Assembly: GCF_963966145.1 (NCBI RefSeq)
Contig: NC_091049.1
Span: forward strand, 9,486,001 to 9,550,000
DNA: 64,000 nt
Direction of reading: 5' to 3'
Source of the DNA: Tenebrio molitor
Taxonomy: Eukaryota > Arthropoda > Insecta > Coleoptera > Tenebrionidae
The translations under genes and the position numbers were made by a program. Shown here one piece after another: positions 22,251 to 34,249 of the stretch. The notes under the pieces were generated by a model, which saw only the letters and a list, made by a program, of their open reading frames with translations, was not told the DNA's origin and made no database searches. Within the stretch, counting starts at the first letter, position 1. Each line of letters starts with the position of its first letter.

Positions 22251-23342
22251 GTGCAATTGCTGCCAAATTAAACATAAATAAAAATACAGTGCTAAAAACA
22301 CAACCTAACTTTTTGTAGATCAATTGTCAAGTTAAATCAAGTTGTAATCTGAGACACATACGTCCCAGTTACACTACACCACGACCTGCTAGATAGTCAG
22401 AGTGTCTATAGCGGCCTGGGCGTAGACCGAAAAATCCTATGTTCTCATGATTCTGACGTTTAGGGTTGATTTCGGGGGTTGCTGTTAGCAACTAACTGTC
22501 ATGCTATCACATCGTCATGTGCATCGTGACAATTTTGACATGCAGTCCAAGATGCAGTCCACACACATGTATCTGCATGATGCATGCAGTCATGCGTAGT
22601 TGTCCAGTGATAAATGATACATTACTTTAATTGTAATTACAGTTTGGATATTCTAAATGGCAAAAGCAAAATGTTGCGCACTGGTTCGGTTGTGCGGGAG
22701 GGACAAAGTTTCGGCGCCGCGTTTTTTGAAAATATCTCGGTCAGTGGCGAGTGCAAATTCATAGAATAATAATTTGCCCAAAATGATATTATATTCAAAA
22801 CTGTACAAAACGTAAAATATCCTTTCCACTCATTTCCACCAAGAATGGCACGGATTAATTAAGCAAATATAGGTAATTGTTTTGTTGTGGGCCCATCTTT
22901 ATCTGAAATGACCCGCTTAGGAAATAATGTAGGTACTGCAAATCCAAGAATGAGATTATAATTTTAATATTAATCTAGAAATAGGAATTTGTTGTTGTTC
23001 TAATATGATAAAAAAGCCAGTTCATAAACACTAACAGCAAAATGCTAAAAACCAGAAACACCACACAGAACTAGCATCAACAAAATCAATAAAATTGTTG
23101 TTATTAAAGCTACTTTTAAACTGCGACACTCTTTGAGTCTTTGACAATGCATTTTGACAACTTCACTGAATTCATAACATTTGTTTGTGAGGTTATGATT
23201 ATTTAGTGACATTCCCCCCTAAAGTGGCGCCGTGGAGATCACAGGCACTAAAGCTTCGCCCAGACAGATGTATAGTGAAATATGTCAATGATCAAGACGG
23301 CGGTGCACTACACAAATCTTTGAATTGTGAAACTGTCTAAGG
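22251..23342. other. Intergenic, no gene seen
   Basis: There is no convincing ORF. A local TGCAT-rich stretch lies at 22540-22600. Confidence 0.4.
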
Positions 23343-24479
23343 TATAGTCCATTCATTTTAAATCTTGGGTAAAGTTGTAAACTCAAAACGCCGTAAATTA
23401 CGAAAGCGGCAAGTTTTCATTGTGTGGGTACTGTAAAGTAGTAATCCCTCTGTTCACATAAAATTGGTACCACGTCGTACTTTCACCATCTTATCGACGA
23501 GCAAAAGAAAGAGACCTTAAAGTATCCGCAAATAAAAAAAAATTAAAACACATTTTGCGATCAGTGACCAAAAAAATGTTAAGAGATTGTTGATTTTGTA
23601 TTGGGAAACTTTGTATTTGAGAAATAAGTTTACTAAATAAAGAAATAAGAGTAATTAATAAAGTATCCATTACATGTATACTTTAAAGTAAATTAATAAA
23701 TAAAATAATAAAATACTTACATAAACAAATGGAAAATTAATCGTCATTTGAATCAAATTCATTAGATGATTCACCAGTATTGGCAACAAATATTACATAT
23801 TGAGTAAAATTAACGCACTGAATTCACTTTACACAACACAAGTTATTTCTTGAACGGTACAACTAAGACTGTAATTGTTTAGTGGCTTAGGGCCGGCCGG
23901 TCCTGTATTTTTAAAATTCGGGAAAACCCCATTATTATGTACTTTCTGTCTACGCTTGGGATGTCTTATTATTACCTGCACCCGTCGTATAGATAAGGTA
24001 AGCAGAACATATTTATAGTACCTAAAAACAGATGTTTTACCGACGAATGCAAATGTATGTTAAATAATGAGCCACCCAGAACACTCGATATTTGTCTCAA
24101 GAAAATCCCCGGATACATTTAACTACAAGAATGCAATGCCCTCAGAAATTTAATGTTTGGGATGGTATTTTTAATAATCAAATTATTGGGCGATTTTAGT
24201 AGTAAATTTAAACAGAAACATATTTCGACATTTTGATAAATGTGAATAAAAATGTTTCTAATAACTTGACCATTTAACAAATGTTAAATTTAATCAATTT
24301 CTTAATGAAGTATGTACCTGAAATCACGCAAAAACTATTTTTCATGTTAAATTCCTATGGTCAGGTTTGGTAGTTGACACTCGGTACTGAACACAGTTTT
24401 AGATTCACTGAGTTTCGGACAAGTGTCAAAGCAGGCAAGTTTTATGACTAAACCCAAGATTTAAAATGAATGGACTATA
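23343..24479. mobile_element. Non-autonomous DNA transposon, 1137 bp
   Basis: TATAGTCCATTCATTTTAAA on the left is exactly mirrored at the right end. The match continues to about 32 bases (through ATCTTGGGT), with TA at both ends. The interior is non-coding and AT-rich. Confidence 0.85.
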
Positions 24480-24612
24480 ACACTTTGTCCTATTTTATTT
24501 TGGTCAACGACTGTACGTAAGGAAGTGTTTACTAGAGGGGTTGTTGGTGCGATTTTCGCTATTTACACTAGCGGTCGTAGAAAACATTATTTATTTCAAA
24601 TTATTATTCTAA

Positions 24613-27600
24613 TTATAAAATGTTATATCGAGCGATTTTTTCTAACAGGAAGTTGTCAAGGTAAACTTTAATGTTAGTATACAAGGCTGTTGGTCCTCTT
24701 GTAAAAAGAGACAAAATTCCAACAATATAAAATCTGTTGTCGGCATGTTGAAAGACAAGTCCTCCTCCAGTAACGCCGAGGGAGATAGAGGTTTCTAAAA
24801 TATATTTGGTTAATATTCGAAAATTATTATTTGCATTTATTATTACCATTTCTGTAGAGAGCACACAGCTTGTCATATGTTAAATATATTTCAAAACCTT
24901 TTGGAAGATGCGAAACGCAACTTTGGCGGCTAACCCGACGAAGTGTAGTAGTTTTTAGAACATCTGACAGTTTTTCATCTTTCTCGGTGTAACCCCAGCC
25001 GTTAACCTATAACAACGCAGATTTATAAAAGATCATTGATTTGAATATTAAAAGCATGGAACTTACATATCCAAATTCTTTTTTCAAGTACAAAAAGTCG
25101 TCCGAAGTTATCGTCCAGTCAATACAAACTGGTTGAACCGTGAGTAAAAACTTGAAGATTGTTTTTGACACCATTATTGCAATATCTCCCAAATAATGTT
25201 TGATCTTACCACTGTACTGCTCAGGAACGAAAATATCTTCCACCTAAAACAAAAAATGCAAAAGTGAACTTTTTTAAATTGTTTAACAGAATTCAACCTC
25301 AGAGAACTGCGCTTGATGGACGTCCCGAGGATCGGAAAAATTGCGGTAATATTTTCCAACTGCAAGGGAAATACTTTACCCCCCCTATAAGGTGTGACAC
25401 AGTGCGCAGCTAAAAAAATTTTACTATTGACTTGATAATCGATAGATTTGAAAAAGTCACCTGTCAAAGTAATCCTTTCACTTATTAAACTTCCACTGCA
25501 AATTAATAGGTTTGTTTCTGGTTCTTCTCGTGTTAGATAAATAGCTACTTACCAAGGAAATTCTCCTTCAAATGCTGTTTTTCCGGTTGCGATTGATACG
25601 GCACTAAGATTGGATTTTTGACCACATACTAAAAAATAATTCTTTACAAATTCCCTTTATCAGTGCTGAAAGTGTTTCTCTTCAACACATTTTTTTAAGA
25701 CTAACTAACCTGCAACACAATTAGGAGCAGGTCTGGACCAAGTGCCATCCACACACAGTACAGGACCAAGATTGAAACTTTTTTCAAAAATTCAGCACAC
25801 TTGAACTTCGCAATTGCACCATCTACGGGATCCGTATTGTTTGAGTAATTGTATACTACAGTGTAGAAGCCGTACTGGTCGCTGTTACATCCATCTGCCA
25901 TCGTGTAATTTGTAGGAGATAAGCTCACGACGCCAGCAATATAAAATTTGCTTCCATATTCAAAAACTAATCCCCCACCACTGTCTCCGTTGCAAACCGA
26001 AGAACCTGCAACCAGTTTCGAGAATACAACCGTATCGTACACAAGCTAGTGAAAAATAATTGACCAATTACCATTTTTCAAGTAGCCTGCACAAAATTTG
26101 TCATAAGTGACATATTTTTGTTGTTCTTCTGGTAGGTCTTTTTACACTTTTTATTAGAGATAGCTGGAACTTTTAGTTGTCTGAGAACGTTCGATAAGTT
26201 GCCGTTTCTCTGAGTGTAACCCCAACCGCTCACCTGTAATATACGAATAGCATTAGAAGACAGCAATTTTTTTTACGCAAATCTTACAAATCCCATTTTA
26301 CTTTGATCGGAGTTCAATATGTCACTTTCATATTTTCTTGCCCAGTCAATGCAGACGGGTTGAACTCTCTCCGAGAATTTGAAAGATTTTACCGTCACTA
26401 TTACAGCAATGTCTGCCAAATAATTCTGAATGTCTCCTTGGTATTCGTCAGGGACGAACATGTCTTGAATCTTTTTCGAAAATTAAATAAAATCGATATT
26501 TAGTGTACGTTTTTAATCCAACTTACGGCAGAGGTTTGAGAATGATTCGAGTCGCGAGGATCGTCATATTTTCTGTAATGGTTTCCAACTGTCACAAAAT
26601 AATTTTCCTTGGGAAGGATATTTCCTTTGACCTCGCGTATGCAATGGGCGGCTATTAATTTAAAAATACAGTGCGATGACATTAATAAGTTAATAACTGA
26701 CAACAGCAAATTAAAGCAGTAATAAAAAAAAAAGTGTGTGCTTAAGACCGCACGACAGAAGTGAAAACTTCTATGATGCTCGTTACTGATTTTAAGTAGG
26801 TAAGTAGGTATGGATGACTTGGAGGAATAAGGAGCAAGGCATAAATCATTAATATTATTTAAATCCAATGCTGTTTTTAAATAAATATCAAAAATTTGTA
26901 TTTTTCAATAGAAACTGCAAATACGTTCGCTTTTAGAGGTACACTCTAGCAAAATTTGTGAGGTTAGGTTTGGATGTTTAAGTTTTATTTTCTTGACGAT
27001 GATATTGAACACAACACAAGTTTTCATAGCAATACCGATACCCTGTATTATGATAATTTGTCCACTTTCCTCTTCACATTTTGCTACACAAATTTTTCCA
27101 ATAGATGAATTGTTGAAGCCAAATAATTGAGAATTACGTATTAAATCCTACATTCATCTGTAAACTTACAATATTCGTCGTGTCTTTGTCGTTTATATTA
27201 TATAAAACTATACAGGGTATTTCACGAGTGATAATGAGCCTGACGGAATAATAAATTCAAGCCACAATACATTTTCAAAAAAAGCCGGACATTTTAATGA
27301 CAGTAGCCAGCTTTTGTCGGAAATATAATGTGGGTTGCATTTTAAATTACGTCAGGCTCATTATCACTCGTGAAATATCCTGTATATACAGGGTGTTTTC
27401 GAAGTAGAGGTATTCCTTGTTACACGAGGTACTATAAATTATTCTTAAGAATTTTAACCTAAATCTTCTTAGTAAAATTACTAATAAAATGATTTTTTTA
27501 TCTAACATTGATTTCTTCCAAAAATTTTTCTTGTAACCTACATTGAGAATAAAATGTCATTTTGACTTTAGATGAAACTACTTTGATTCCTTATTTGTAT

Positions 27601-29112
27601 AACGTTAAACATGGTATCTAACAATTTGAGCTTTTAGTATTTTGTGTTGCATAACATTATATTTTCGCGGTACTCTAACGGTGAATAACTTTGCATATAC
27701 AGGTTGTCCCAGAATAAACCAGCATAATTTTAACCACGAGCTACTGGCTTCATGTAGAACTCGGAAATTAAAAAAAAAAATCTATGTCAAAAAATAAAAT
27801 GTCTACTACATTATCCCACAAACTCGTAGGTAAAATTTCGGCACATTTTAAAAATACACCCTGTATATCATATTTTATAAAATGTACACCAATGCGGTTT
27901 CCTTATTTTAAAGCATATTTCCTAGAGGTTACTTCGCATTGGCGTACATTTTATAAAATATAATATACAAGAGTGTATTTTTACAATGTGCCGAAATTTT
28001 ACCTACGCGGTTGTGGGTCAACGTAGAAGACTATAAAAGCAATAAAAAAAATTGTACCTCAAAAATTAAATGTCATTTTATTTTTTGACATAGAATTTTT
28101 TAAATATTTTTTCCGATTTCAACATCAAGCCAGTAACTCGTGGTTAAAATTGTGCTGGTTCATTCTGGGACATCCTGTATTTTAGAATGTTGCAGCTCCA
28201 TCTCCAAAACCGTAGAGAATTTACCCGTCAATATCAGCCGTTCGTTTAATAAACTTCCTCCACAAATGAACGTCTGAAAGCGATACAAAGCCACTTGCCA
28301 CGGAAACTGTCCTTGCTTGGAAACCCTTCCACCAACAATTAACGTGGGCTGTCTCGTTGGCGAGATCTTGCCGCACACTACAAGAAAGTAAGAAACCGCG
28401 ACATTTTCAAATTTCAAATTTAAGGACCATGATCTAACCTGGTTGACAATCGGGAATCCTTTTGCTCCAGCTTCCATTGGTGCAAACCGCAGGTCTGGCA
28501 TCCACATTCTCATAGAAGGTAGCGCAGTTGAATTCTGCTATGGTACCGTCGATTGCGTCAGTGCAATTGATCGTCTGTTTTCCATTCGCAGTACATGTGA
28601 CCGTCCTTATTGCAGTGGAATAAATTGGAGGACATATTTCTAGAAGTAAACTTTTAATTTATTTGGTCACGTAAAGTGAACGAGTTTACTTGAACATTGA
28701 CCAATGTTTGGTATCCAGCTTCCATTTAGACAAATAACAATTTTACAACCTAGCAGAATGTAAGTTTCATTACATTCTATTTTCAAAACTGTGTATTCCG
28801 GAAATTCTTCTGGCATCAGTCCAGATTTGTTGTTCACTATTGACCACCGACCGGAAGAAGGATGCTGAGGTTGAGGACACTCACCCCTTAAACAGCTTAA
28901 CTAATTAGGTGGTAAGTCAGGGTAGGCTGACTTAAAAACTACAATCAATAACTACATAACGGTTGAAAATCTTTCCCAAGACGTACTACTAGCATTTATA
29001 ATTTCTTGCGTAACTGAAAATAAATTCTCTGTAAAGAAATTATTATATTTTATTAAATAGACTCACCAATGAAACACAAAAGAAATAATTTAATGAGATT
29101 TCTTGCATACAT
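24613..29112 (-). CDS. Modular serine protease: sushi-sushi-protease-sushi-protease homologue
   Basis: Minus-strand exons: 29112-29067 (signal peptide MYARNLIKLFLLCFIG), 29028-28956, 28886-28690 and 28639-28439 (sushi-like), 28377-28225, 26651-26527, 26470-26288 and 26233-26072 (protease 1), 26005-25710 (protease 1 end fused to a sushi half), 25628-25553, 25495-25461, 25409-25298, 25243-25067, 25006-24847 and 24794-24613 (protease 2); about 745 residues. Unit 1 has AAHC, LADIA and GDSGGG, a Ser at the S1-pocket position, and TL/IVGG at the activation site. Cleavage after Leu and chymotrypsin-like specificity recall self-activating initiator proteases (HP14/ModSP) of insect immune cascades. 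Unit 2 keeps H and D but has GVTGGG instead of GDSGGG, so it should be inactive. Single-base frame losses occur at about 26142, 25785 and 25365. The exon 2-3 junction is uncertain. LDLa repeats usual in ModSP are absent. Confidence 0.75.
25496..25552 (-). other. 57-base coding segment with stop and splice signals
   Basis: In protease unit 2 the expected FPWQVAIY reads FPW-TAA-VAIY. The TAA lies in GTAAGT, an ideal donor, and 57 bases on is TTAATTTGCAG, an ideal acceptor. Removing 57 bases keeps the frame and deletes 19 codons including the stop. Confidence 0.6.
27211..27384. mobile_element. 174-bp MITE in the protease intron
   Basis: TACAGGGTATTTCACGAGTG at the left is matched by CACTCGTGAAATATCCTGTA at the right. 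TIRs are about 35 bases and end in TA. Relatives lie at about 29580 and 30954. Confidence 0.9.
27387..27697. repeat. Solo MITE end and flanking intron
   Basis: TACAGGGTGTTTTCGAAGTA and about 90 following bases match the left end of the MITE at 5502. No right end is seen before the next element. Confidence 0.65.
27698..28179. mobile_element. 482-bp largely palindromic MITE in the protease intron
   Basis: TACAGGTTGTCCCAGAATAA pairs with the right end (TTCATTCTGGGACATCCTGTA). Similarity continues almost to the centre (GTACACCAATGCG against CGCATTGGCGTAC). Small indels break the arms. It is non-coding. Confidence 0.85.
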
Positions 29113-29731
29113 ATTTGGATTAATTTGTGTGAAACTGCCTTGATCACTCTGATGAATAACAAAATTTCTCTGTTTATAGTGAAAGATTAAAAGGACTTTA
29201 TTCAATATAGAGTGGTCGTTGGTTATAACAACTTCAAATCTTCTCAAATATGTCAAGAAATAAATGGTGTAATAATTCTGCACCGTCTTATATATCTCAA
29301 TCAACGAAACATCGACGAGACTTTTTTAATTCATCGTTAATTATAAGGTCATGCTCGTGATTTTCCTTCGATTGATAACCTATAAGCTTAAGTACACACA
29401 AAGGTGAGATTAAAAATCAAAAATAAAAATTTACTAGTAAATAACGCTTTGAACTTTTATTTGTGCGATCTATCTGCCCTTGTGGAAGGAAACTACGTCT
29501 TACTTTGAAACATAAATAAACATTTTTGATCAATGAAATTAATTTTAAATCTATGATATACGCAAATACATATACCTACAAGGTATTTCACGAGTGATAA
29601 TAATGAGCCCGACTGAATTCAAAATGCAACCCACAATACATTTCCAAATCTAAACTGGATATGAACGTGAAAGGTAACGTCCACAGTCCGTGGACCGAAA
29701 AGTCACCCAAGACAATTTTCATAACCTACCT
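29113..29731. other. Protease promoter side and MITE remnant
   Basis: It contains the protease promoter (see 29149-29178) and, near 29580-29650, an incomplete member of the GGTATTTCACGAGTG MITE family (its CAACCCACAATACATT block also occurs near 31480). No gene is present. Confidence 0.5.
29149..29178 (-). promoter_or_regulatory. Core promoter of the protease gene
   Basis: On the minus strand TATAAAC (29178-29172) is followed about 28 bases later by TCAGAG (29152-29147), an arthropod-type initiator. This gives a 5' UTR of about 38 bases. Confidence 0.5.
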
Positions 29732-29864
29732 AAATGCTGTTCAAAAATCAAAAAACCATTGTGGTGCAAATAACACACATTTTTCATGACATTTCCTATT
29801 AGTTATCACAGTGACAGATAAGTCATTTGCACCACAATGGTTTTTTGATGTTTGAACAGCGTTT
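29732..29864. repeat. Hairpin without CGAG core
   Basis: AAATGCTGTTCAAAAATC and AAAAAACCATTGTGGTGCAAA pair with TTTGCACCACAATGGTTTTTT and GATGTTTGAACAGCGTTT. The loop is about 50 bases. Confidence 0.8.
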
Positions 29865-29904
29865 ACGTAACATTTTGAAAAATCTTTTACAAAAAAAATA
29901 AATC

Positions 29905-30925
29905 TCCTGGGAAAGTATGCGAGGAAGAAAAAGCTGGAAGTGAATGTTAAGAAGACGTAAATGATGGTGTTCAGCAAGAGAAAGAGGAAGAGTGAGGAGA
30001 GTGAGTGGAAGTGGGGAGAAAGCAAAATAGAACGAACGAGCCTATTCAAGTACTTGGTTACTCGTTCAATGAGAGAGCCACAGACAAGGCGCACATCAGA
30101 GAAATGCTGAGGAAAGCGAACGAGGTAGTTGAATGTGTTTGGGGAATAGCAGAGAGAAAGTGGGGAGAATGATGATGTCTGAGAGCATTGTAGAGAGTGT
30201 GCTGATGTACGGGGCCGAAATCTGGGGATGGATGGAACAGGAAGAGGTGGAGAGAGTGCAAGAAAAATATCTGAGATGGGTGCTAGGAATGGACAGAGAA
30301 ACACCAGGATACATAGTGAAGTGAGGGAAGAGTGCAAGATGAGCAGGCTGAGAGTGAAAGTGGGGAAGAGAGCGGCAAAGTTTGAGGACAAAATGGGCGG
30401 AAGGGAAGAGTGCAGGATACTGACGGAATGCTATAGACAAAAGTAAAAGAACACGGAGAAGGAGAGAAAGAAATACTACGAGAGAAACGGGTACGCAATT
30501 GAGAGCAGAAGGAATATGGATGAATGAAAGGGACAAAGACTCGGACAAGCAAGAGCGAAGGGAAAGAATCAAAGAATCAAGGTAACACAGGGAGTATGAG
30601 AGGTACGTGACAAGAAGAAATTCCAGAGTACCTGGGGAGAGAGAGCGCGAGAGAGAGAAAAATGATGACGAAATGCAGATGTGGGAACGAGGAGAGAGAG
30701 AACAGGTATTGGAAGAAAGGAGAGGAAAGAAGGTGTACAATGCGCGATGAGGAGAGTGACACGATAAAGCACATGTGGAATGAATGGGAGCGGGAGGGAA
30801 AGAAGTGGGGAGAAATGCTGAAAGAAGACGAAAGGGAGATGGGATGGATGAAAGAGATATGGAAGAGGAGGGAAAGGATAGAGAAAGAGAGGGGTGGAGA
30901 TAGGAATTGTCATTTTATGTTTAGT
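29905..30925 (+). pseudogene. Non-LTR retrotransposon, C-terminal ORF remnant
   Basis: GA-rich plus-strand frames give VLMYGAEIWGWMEQEEVERV, EKYLRWVLGMDRETPGYI, VKVGKRAAKFEDKM, MMTKCRCGNEERENRYW and ERRCTMRDEESDTIKHMW. This is the region after the reverse transcriptase of jockey/R1-like insect elements: a YG.E.WGW block, then a C..C..ES..H..W-type zinc knuckle. Several frameshifts and the missing polymerase show a dead, 5'-truncated copy. The long minus-strand frames over the same DNA are a by-product of its purine bias. Confidence 0.85.
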
Positions 30926-30953
30926 TATATCGATGTATGTGTAACTCTATACA

Positions 30954-31498
30954 GGGTATTTCACGAGTGACAATGAGCCCGGCGCGTAGACGGATATGGA
31001 GGGAGCACTCTTCAAAAAAGTGGATACCTACGACCGCGCTTTTCTGTAGACCTAATAAAAGGTCTCCAGATGAGCCGAGCGAAACCGAAGTTAACGCAGA
31101 TATTTCATCTTTCCAGTGGCGTCCCTTTAACTTTTTTCTGGGGACAATTTTTGTAGGAATTGTAGGAAGACGACCGTAAATATTTAGTTCAAAATAAAAA
31201 CAGATCAGAGTTATACAACTGAAAAAATACAAAGACAATTCACCAACCGGTTCACGTGTAAAAAAGCAAATCCCAGTAAAATGACGGAACACCGACGCCT
31301 ATGAAGCATCTGATGCCCAACGACCCTCGTCACGAAATTTCACGAAGTACTGGCGGTCATTTTAAAAGGCGTCATAAAAGGTCTCCGCACAGGTCTCGCG
31401 ACGTGCCGCTTTCTTTACATTGCCAGCATAGGCAGTGCTCCCTCGATATCCCTCTACGGCCCGGTGGAATAGAAAATGCAACCCACAATACATTGGAA
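30954..31498. mobile_element. MITE (TACAGGGTATTTCACGAGTG family), interrupted
   Basis: The left end is TACAGGGTATTTCACGAGTG and the inner part CAACCCACAATACATT is at 31478-31493. The right TIR is lost. It is split by the element at 30985-31458. Confidence 0.7.
30985..31458. mobile_element. 474-bp element with 8-bp target duplication
   Basis: It starts CGTAGACGGATATGGAGGGA and ends with the near-reverse complement (TCCCTCGATATCCCTCTACG). It is flanked by GCCCGGCG (30977-30984) and GCCCGGTG (31459-31466), an 8-base duplication with one mismatch. An 8-base duplication is typical of hAT or P-type transposition. It has no ORF of note. Confidence 0.75.
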
Positions 31499-31539
31499 CG
31501 TAGTCTCAGAACGGCAGTACATTGGCGTTGAAAAAAAAA

Positions 31540-32281
31540 ATTACAAGATAATCAACAAACTTTACTATACATATATTACAAATACAGCTAAATAAGATGT
31601 TCAAAGTGTTGACCTCCTTGCTGTAATCAACGTTGAATACTGTTTGATAAATGATCGGCCCAATAATTCGCCTTCGCAACATTGCAACCTTAAATGGGTG
31701 CAGTGGCACTTGAATTACGTTATGTGGATTGTGAGCAGACCATGTTCTATGATTGTATGAGTTTATGAACCGAGACAAATGGAACCATGCTTCAGCGGAA
31801 AAGAAAGTGATGTCTTGCTGGTCATTATCAAGCAAATTATTCTTATACCAATTACAAAACTGGATTCTTTGGAGATAATCAGGAGGGTAAAGTTGTTGGA
31901 CCAATGTAAATTTGTATGGGCGTAAATGCATGGATTTTTTTCGGGATTTTTCAAGAGGCTTTATAACAAAGTCCTAAATAGAGGGAAAATGTAGGAAATG
32001 TTAAGAGAACAGGTCATTTGTCAATGGGAACCTATTTTTTGGGATAAACGACGTATCGAAATGTGAGGATGTTCCTCGACAATTTCTTCAACATTTTACA
32101 CGACGTTAGGTGTAGCAACAGTGGTATGACCAGTAGATATGCCTTTTCCCACATTACCAGTACTTACAAAGCGTTCAACTATTCGCCCACAATGTTGTGC
32201 AAAATTAGGATATTCGATTTGTTCTTCGGGATAGATTTCAACAAATTGTTCGTAAACTGACTGCTGTGTGAATACATCCAA
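31540..32281 (-). pseudogene. Tc1/mariner-like (DDE_3) transposase, N-terminal two thirds
   Basis: From 32281 the minus strand reads MDVFTQQSVYEQFVEIYPEE ... RIVERFVSTGNVGKG, then NVEEIVEEHPHISIRRLSQK, then YPPDYLQRIQFCNWYKNNL, FFSAEAWFHLSRFINSYNHR and RRRIIGPIIYQTVFNVDY. These are landmarks of a common insect transposase family: FSAEAWFHLSGxxN..NxRxWS, then RRRIIGPIFF. The C-terminal third with the last catalytic residues is missing, and stops separate the pieces. The expected Asp of the first catalytic motif (F.DEAWF) is Ala (SAEAWF). Confidence 0.8.
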
Positions 32282-32544
32282 TGGCCATTTTCATTTTGCA
32301 ATCCATTGCCAAAATAGGCGATTACAATAAATGTGTTGTACTCTACTGTAAAAACAATTTTTTTAAATAACGTTTGAAACTGTCGATTTAGATTTTTTTG
32401 ACGTTTGTTTCAATTTTAAAAATTGCGTGTGTCAAGCCAACAATGTTGCCAACTAAAGATTTCAAAAGTGTTACCAACAGAACAAAATAATTTTCAATCA
32501 TTTATAGTCACTCGGTATTATTGAAAACCCTATTATAGTAATTT

Positions 32545-32666
32545 ATTATACGACTTTTATAAAACACCATTTTGTCGCACGCGTTTTTTAGAGCATGACG
32601 AGCGCAGCGAGGAGTGCTATAAAGCAAACAACTACGACAAAATGGCTTATAAAACAAGTGTAATAC
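32545..32666. repeat. Hairpin with CGAG core (32599-32611)
   Basis: TATTATACGACTTTTATAAA pairs with the segment ending TTATAAAACAAGTGTAATA, and CCATTTTGTCG with CGACAAAATGG. The apex is CGAG-CGCAG-CGAG inside AGCATGACGAG...GAGTGCT. Confidence 0.85.
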
Positions 32667-33381
32667 AATATTTTTTCTATTTTGCCTCTATTTTAAATTA
32701 AAAAAAAGTCCAAAACATAATTCTAGGAAAATTAATTTGGCAGATATAAAGGATTGGTAACACTGATAACTAGACAAACAATGGCAAGTTTTGAATTTAA
32801 AGTGTGGTGAAGTGCAGTGATCGCCAAGCAACTACTCACTGAGAGTCACTGCTCACTGCCAACATTAAAAATGTACGTAACCGGTATCGAAAAGAACTCC
32901 TTTTCGAAATCCGTTTGAGTGTTATACTGACTGTGTTAAAGGTGCAAAATCGAAAAAAATATGAACTTAAGTGTGCAAAAGATAGGCACATAGATATATT
33001 TTTTTCCTATTATAATAAGTTAAAATAAGTACACTGCTATAATTATTTTGTTAGTTATGACTTATGAGTTATTATTGTAAAAAATGACAAGATAAGTAAT
33101 CAATTCAATTAATTTTAAATCACTTTCAGTTATAATCTACAAATAAAAAAAAATTCTCATAACATTTTAATTACTTATAAAATCAAATTTTTATGCGATT
33201 CTAAATCATCTGCAATGCTCCGGGGTCACTGATTGTTTTTCTTTTAATCTATATATTAATACGTGAAGGAAAACCGTTGTACCCCTTTTTAATCAAATTG
33301 CGCGCACGGAGGAGTGTGAGATTTGGCATAGTTAAAGTTTATGTGGAGAAGGAGTGCAGAAAGATAAAATTTATGTATAAT
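32667..33381. other. Intergenic, no gene seen
   Basis: AT-rich, without a supportable ORF. Confidence 0.45.
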
Positions 33382-34095
33382 ATACAGGGCGTCCCCAAAA
33401 AAAGAGACAAATCCATAGCTCTCTTATTTATCGGAGGATTTTAATTATCTATACACTAAATTAAATGGTTGTGAATAAGCTATAAAATGGCGTACTAAAT
33501 TCACGTAAAACCCAAAGTGCTTCAAAGTTAAACTGCCCAAATATTTTTTTTTACTAATTCTGAATGAGATTTTTATTTTGAAAACAACTATGTATGACAT
33601 GTGTAACCTCATATAAGAAATTTTTTTTTTTAAATAACACTACATTTTGAAACAAATGACGAGCACCAAGCGAGAAGCTATCAAAATTCATTGCGTTACA
33701 ATGTAATAAATTAACCAAATTAAGTTAGTTGGAAAAACAAATGACAACTGTGTAATAACATTTGGGATTGCACGTACAGAGCGCAGATTAAGCATCGACG
33801 ATAGTAGCATTTTTTAACTTTTCTTTGGTTTTTGGGTAAGTAAGTGTAAACTTGTGATACACTGTTCTTTTTAGAATAAAAAAATCTCTATCAGAAGTGT
33901 TAAAAAAAGTATGTGTTCGCATTTGACAAAAAATATTTTGAGAGTTTAGCCCTGAAGTCCTTGGACCTATATGTGAATTTATTAGGGCTTTTTGTAGCCT
34001 ATTTAGGTCCATTTAATTTGGTGTATAAATAATTAAAATCCTCCGATAAATAAAGGAGTTATGGACTCAAATTCTTTTTCGGGGACACCTGTGTA
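33382..34095. mobile_element. 714-bp MITE, about 75-bp TIRs
   Basis: TACAGGGCGTCCCCAAAAAA at the left is mirrored by TTTTTCGGGGACACCTGTGTA at the right. Matching blocks run on through TTATCGGAGGATTTTAATTA and CACTAAATTAAATGG. No intact transposase is recognisable inside. Confidence 0.85.
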
Positions 34096-34249
34096 TTACG
34101 TTCATATACTGTAAAAAAAGCGGAGTAAATGCGGAGTGAATTTGGAGCGAATGCGGAGTGGATGATTTGTAATTGATTTAATCCCCCGCAGTGAATCCAC
34201 TCCAAGAGGGAGTTTATTTAGATTATTCATAAAAAAAACTCTTCGAAGT

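Noticed and set aside
29741..30913. Long minus-strand frames rich in Leu, Ser and Pro
   Set aside because: They overlap the GA-rich non-LTR remnant on the plus strand. Purine bias removes stops from the complement, and no motif is present.
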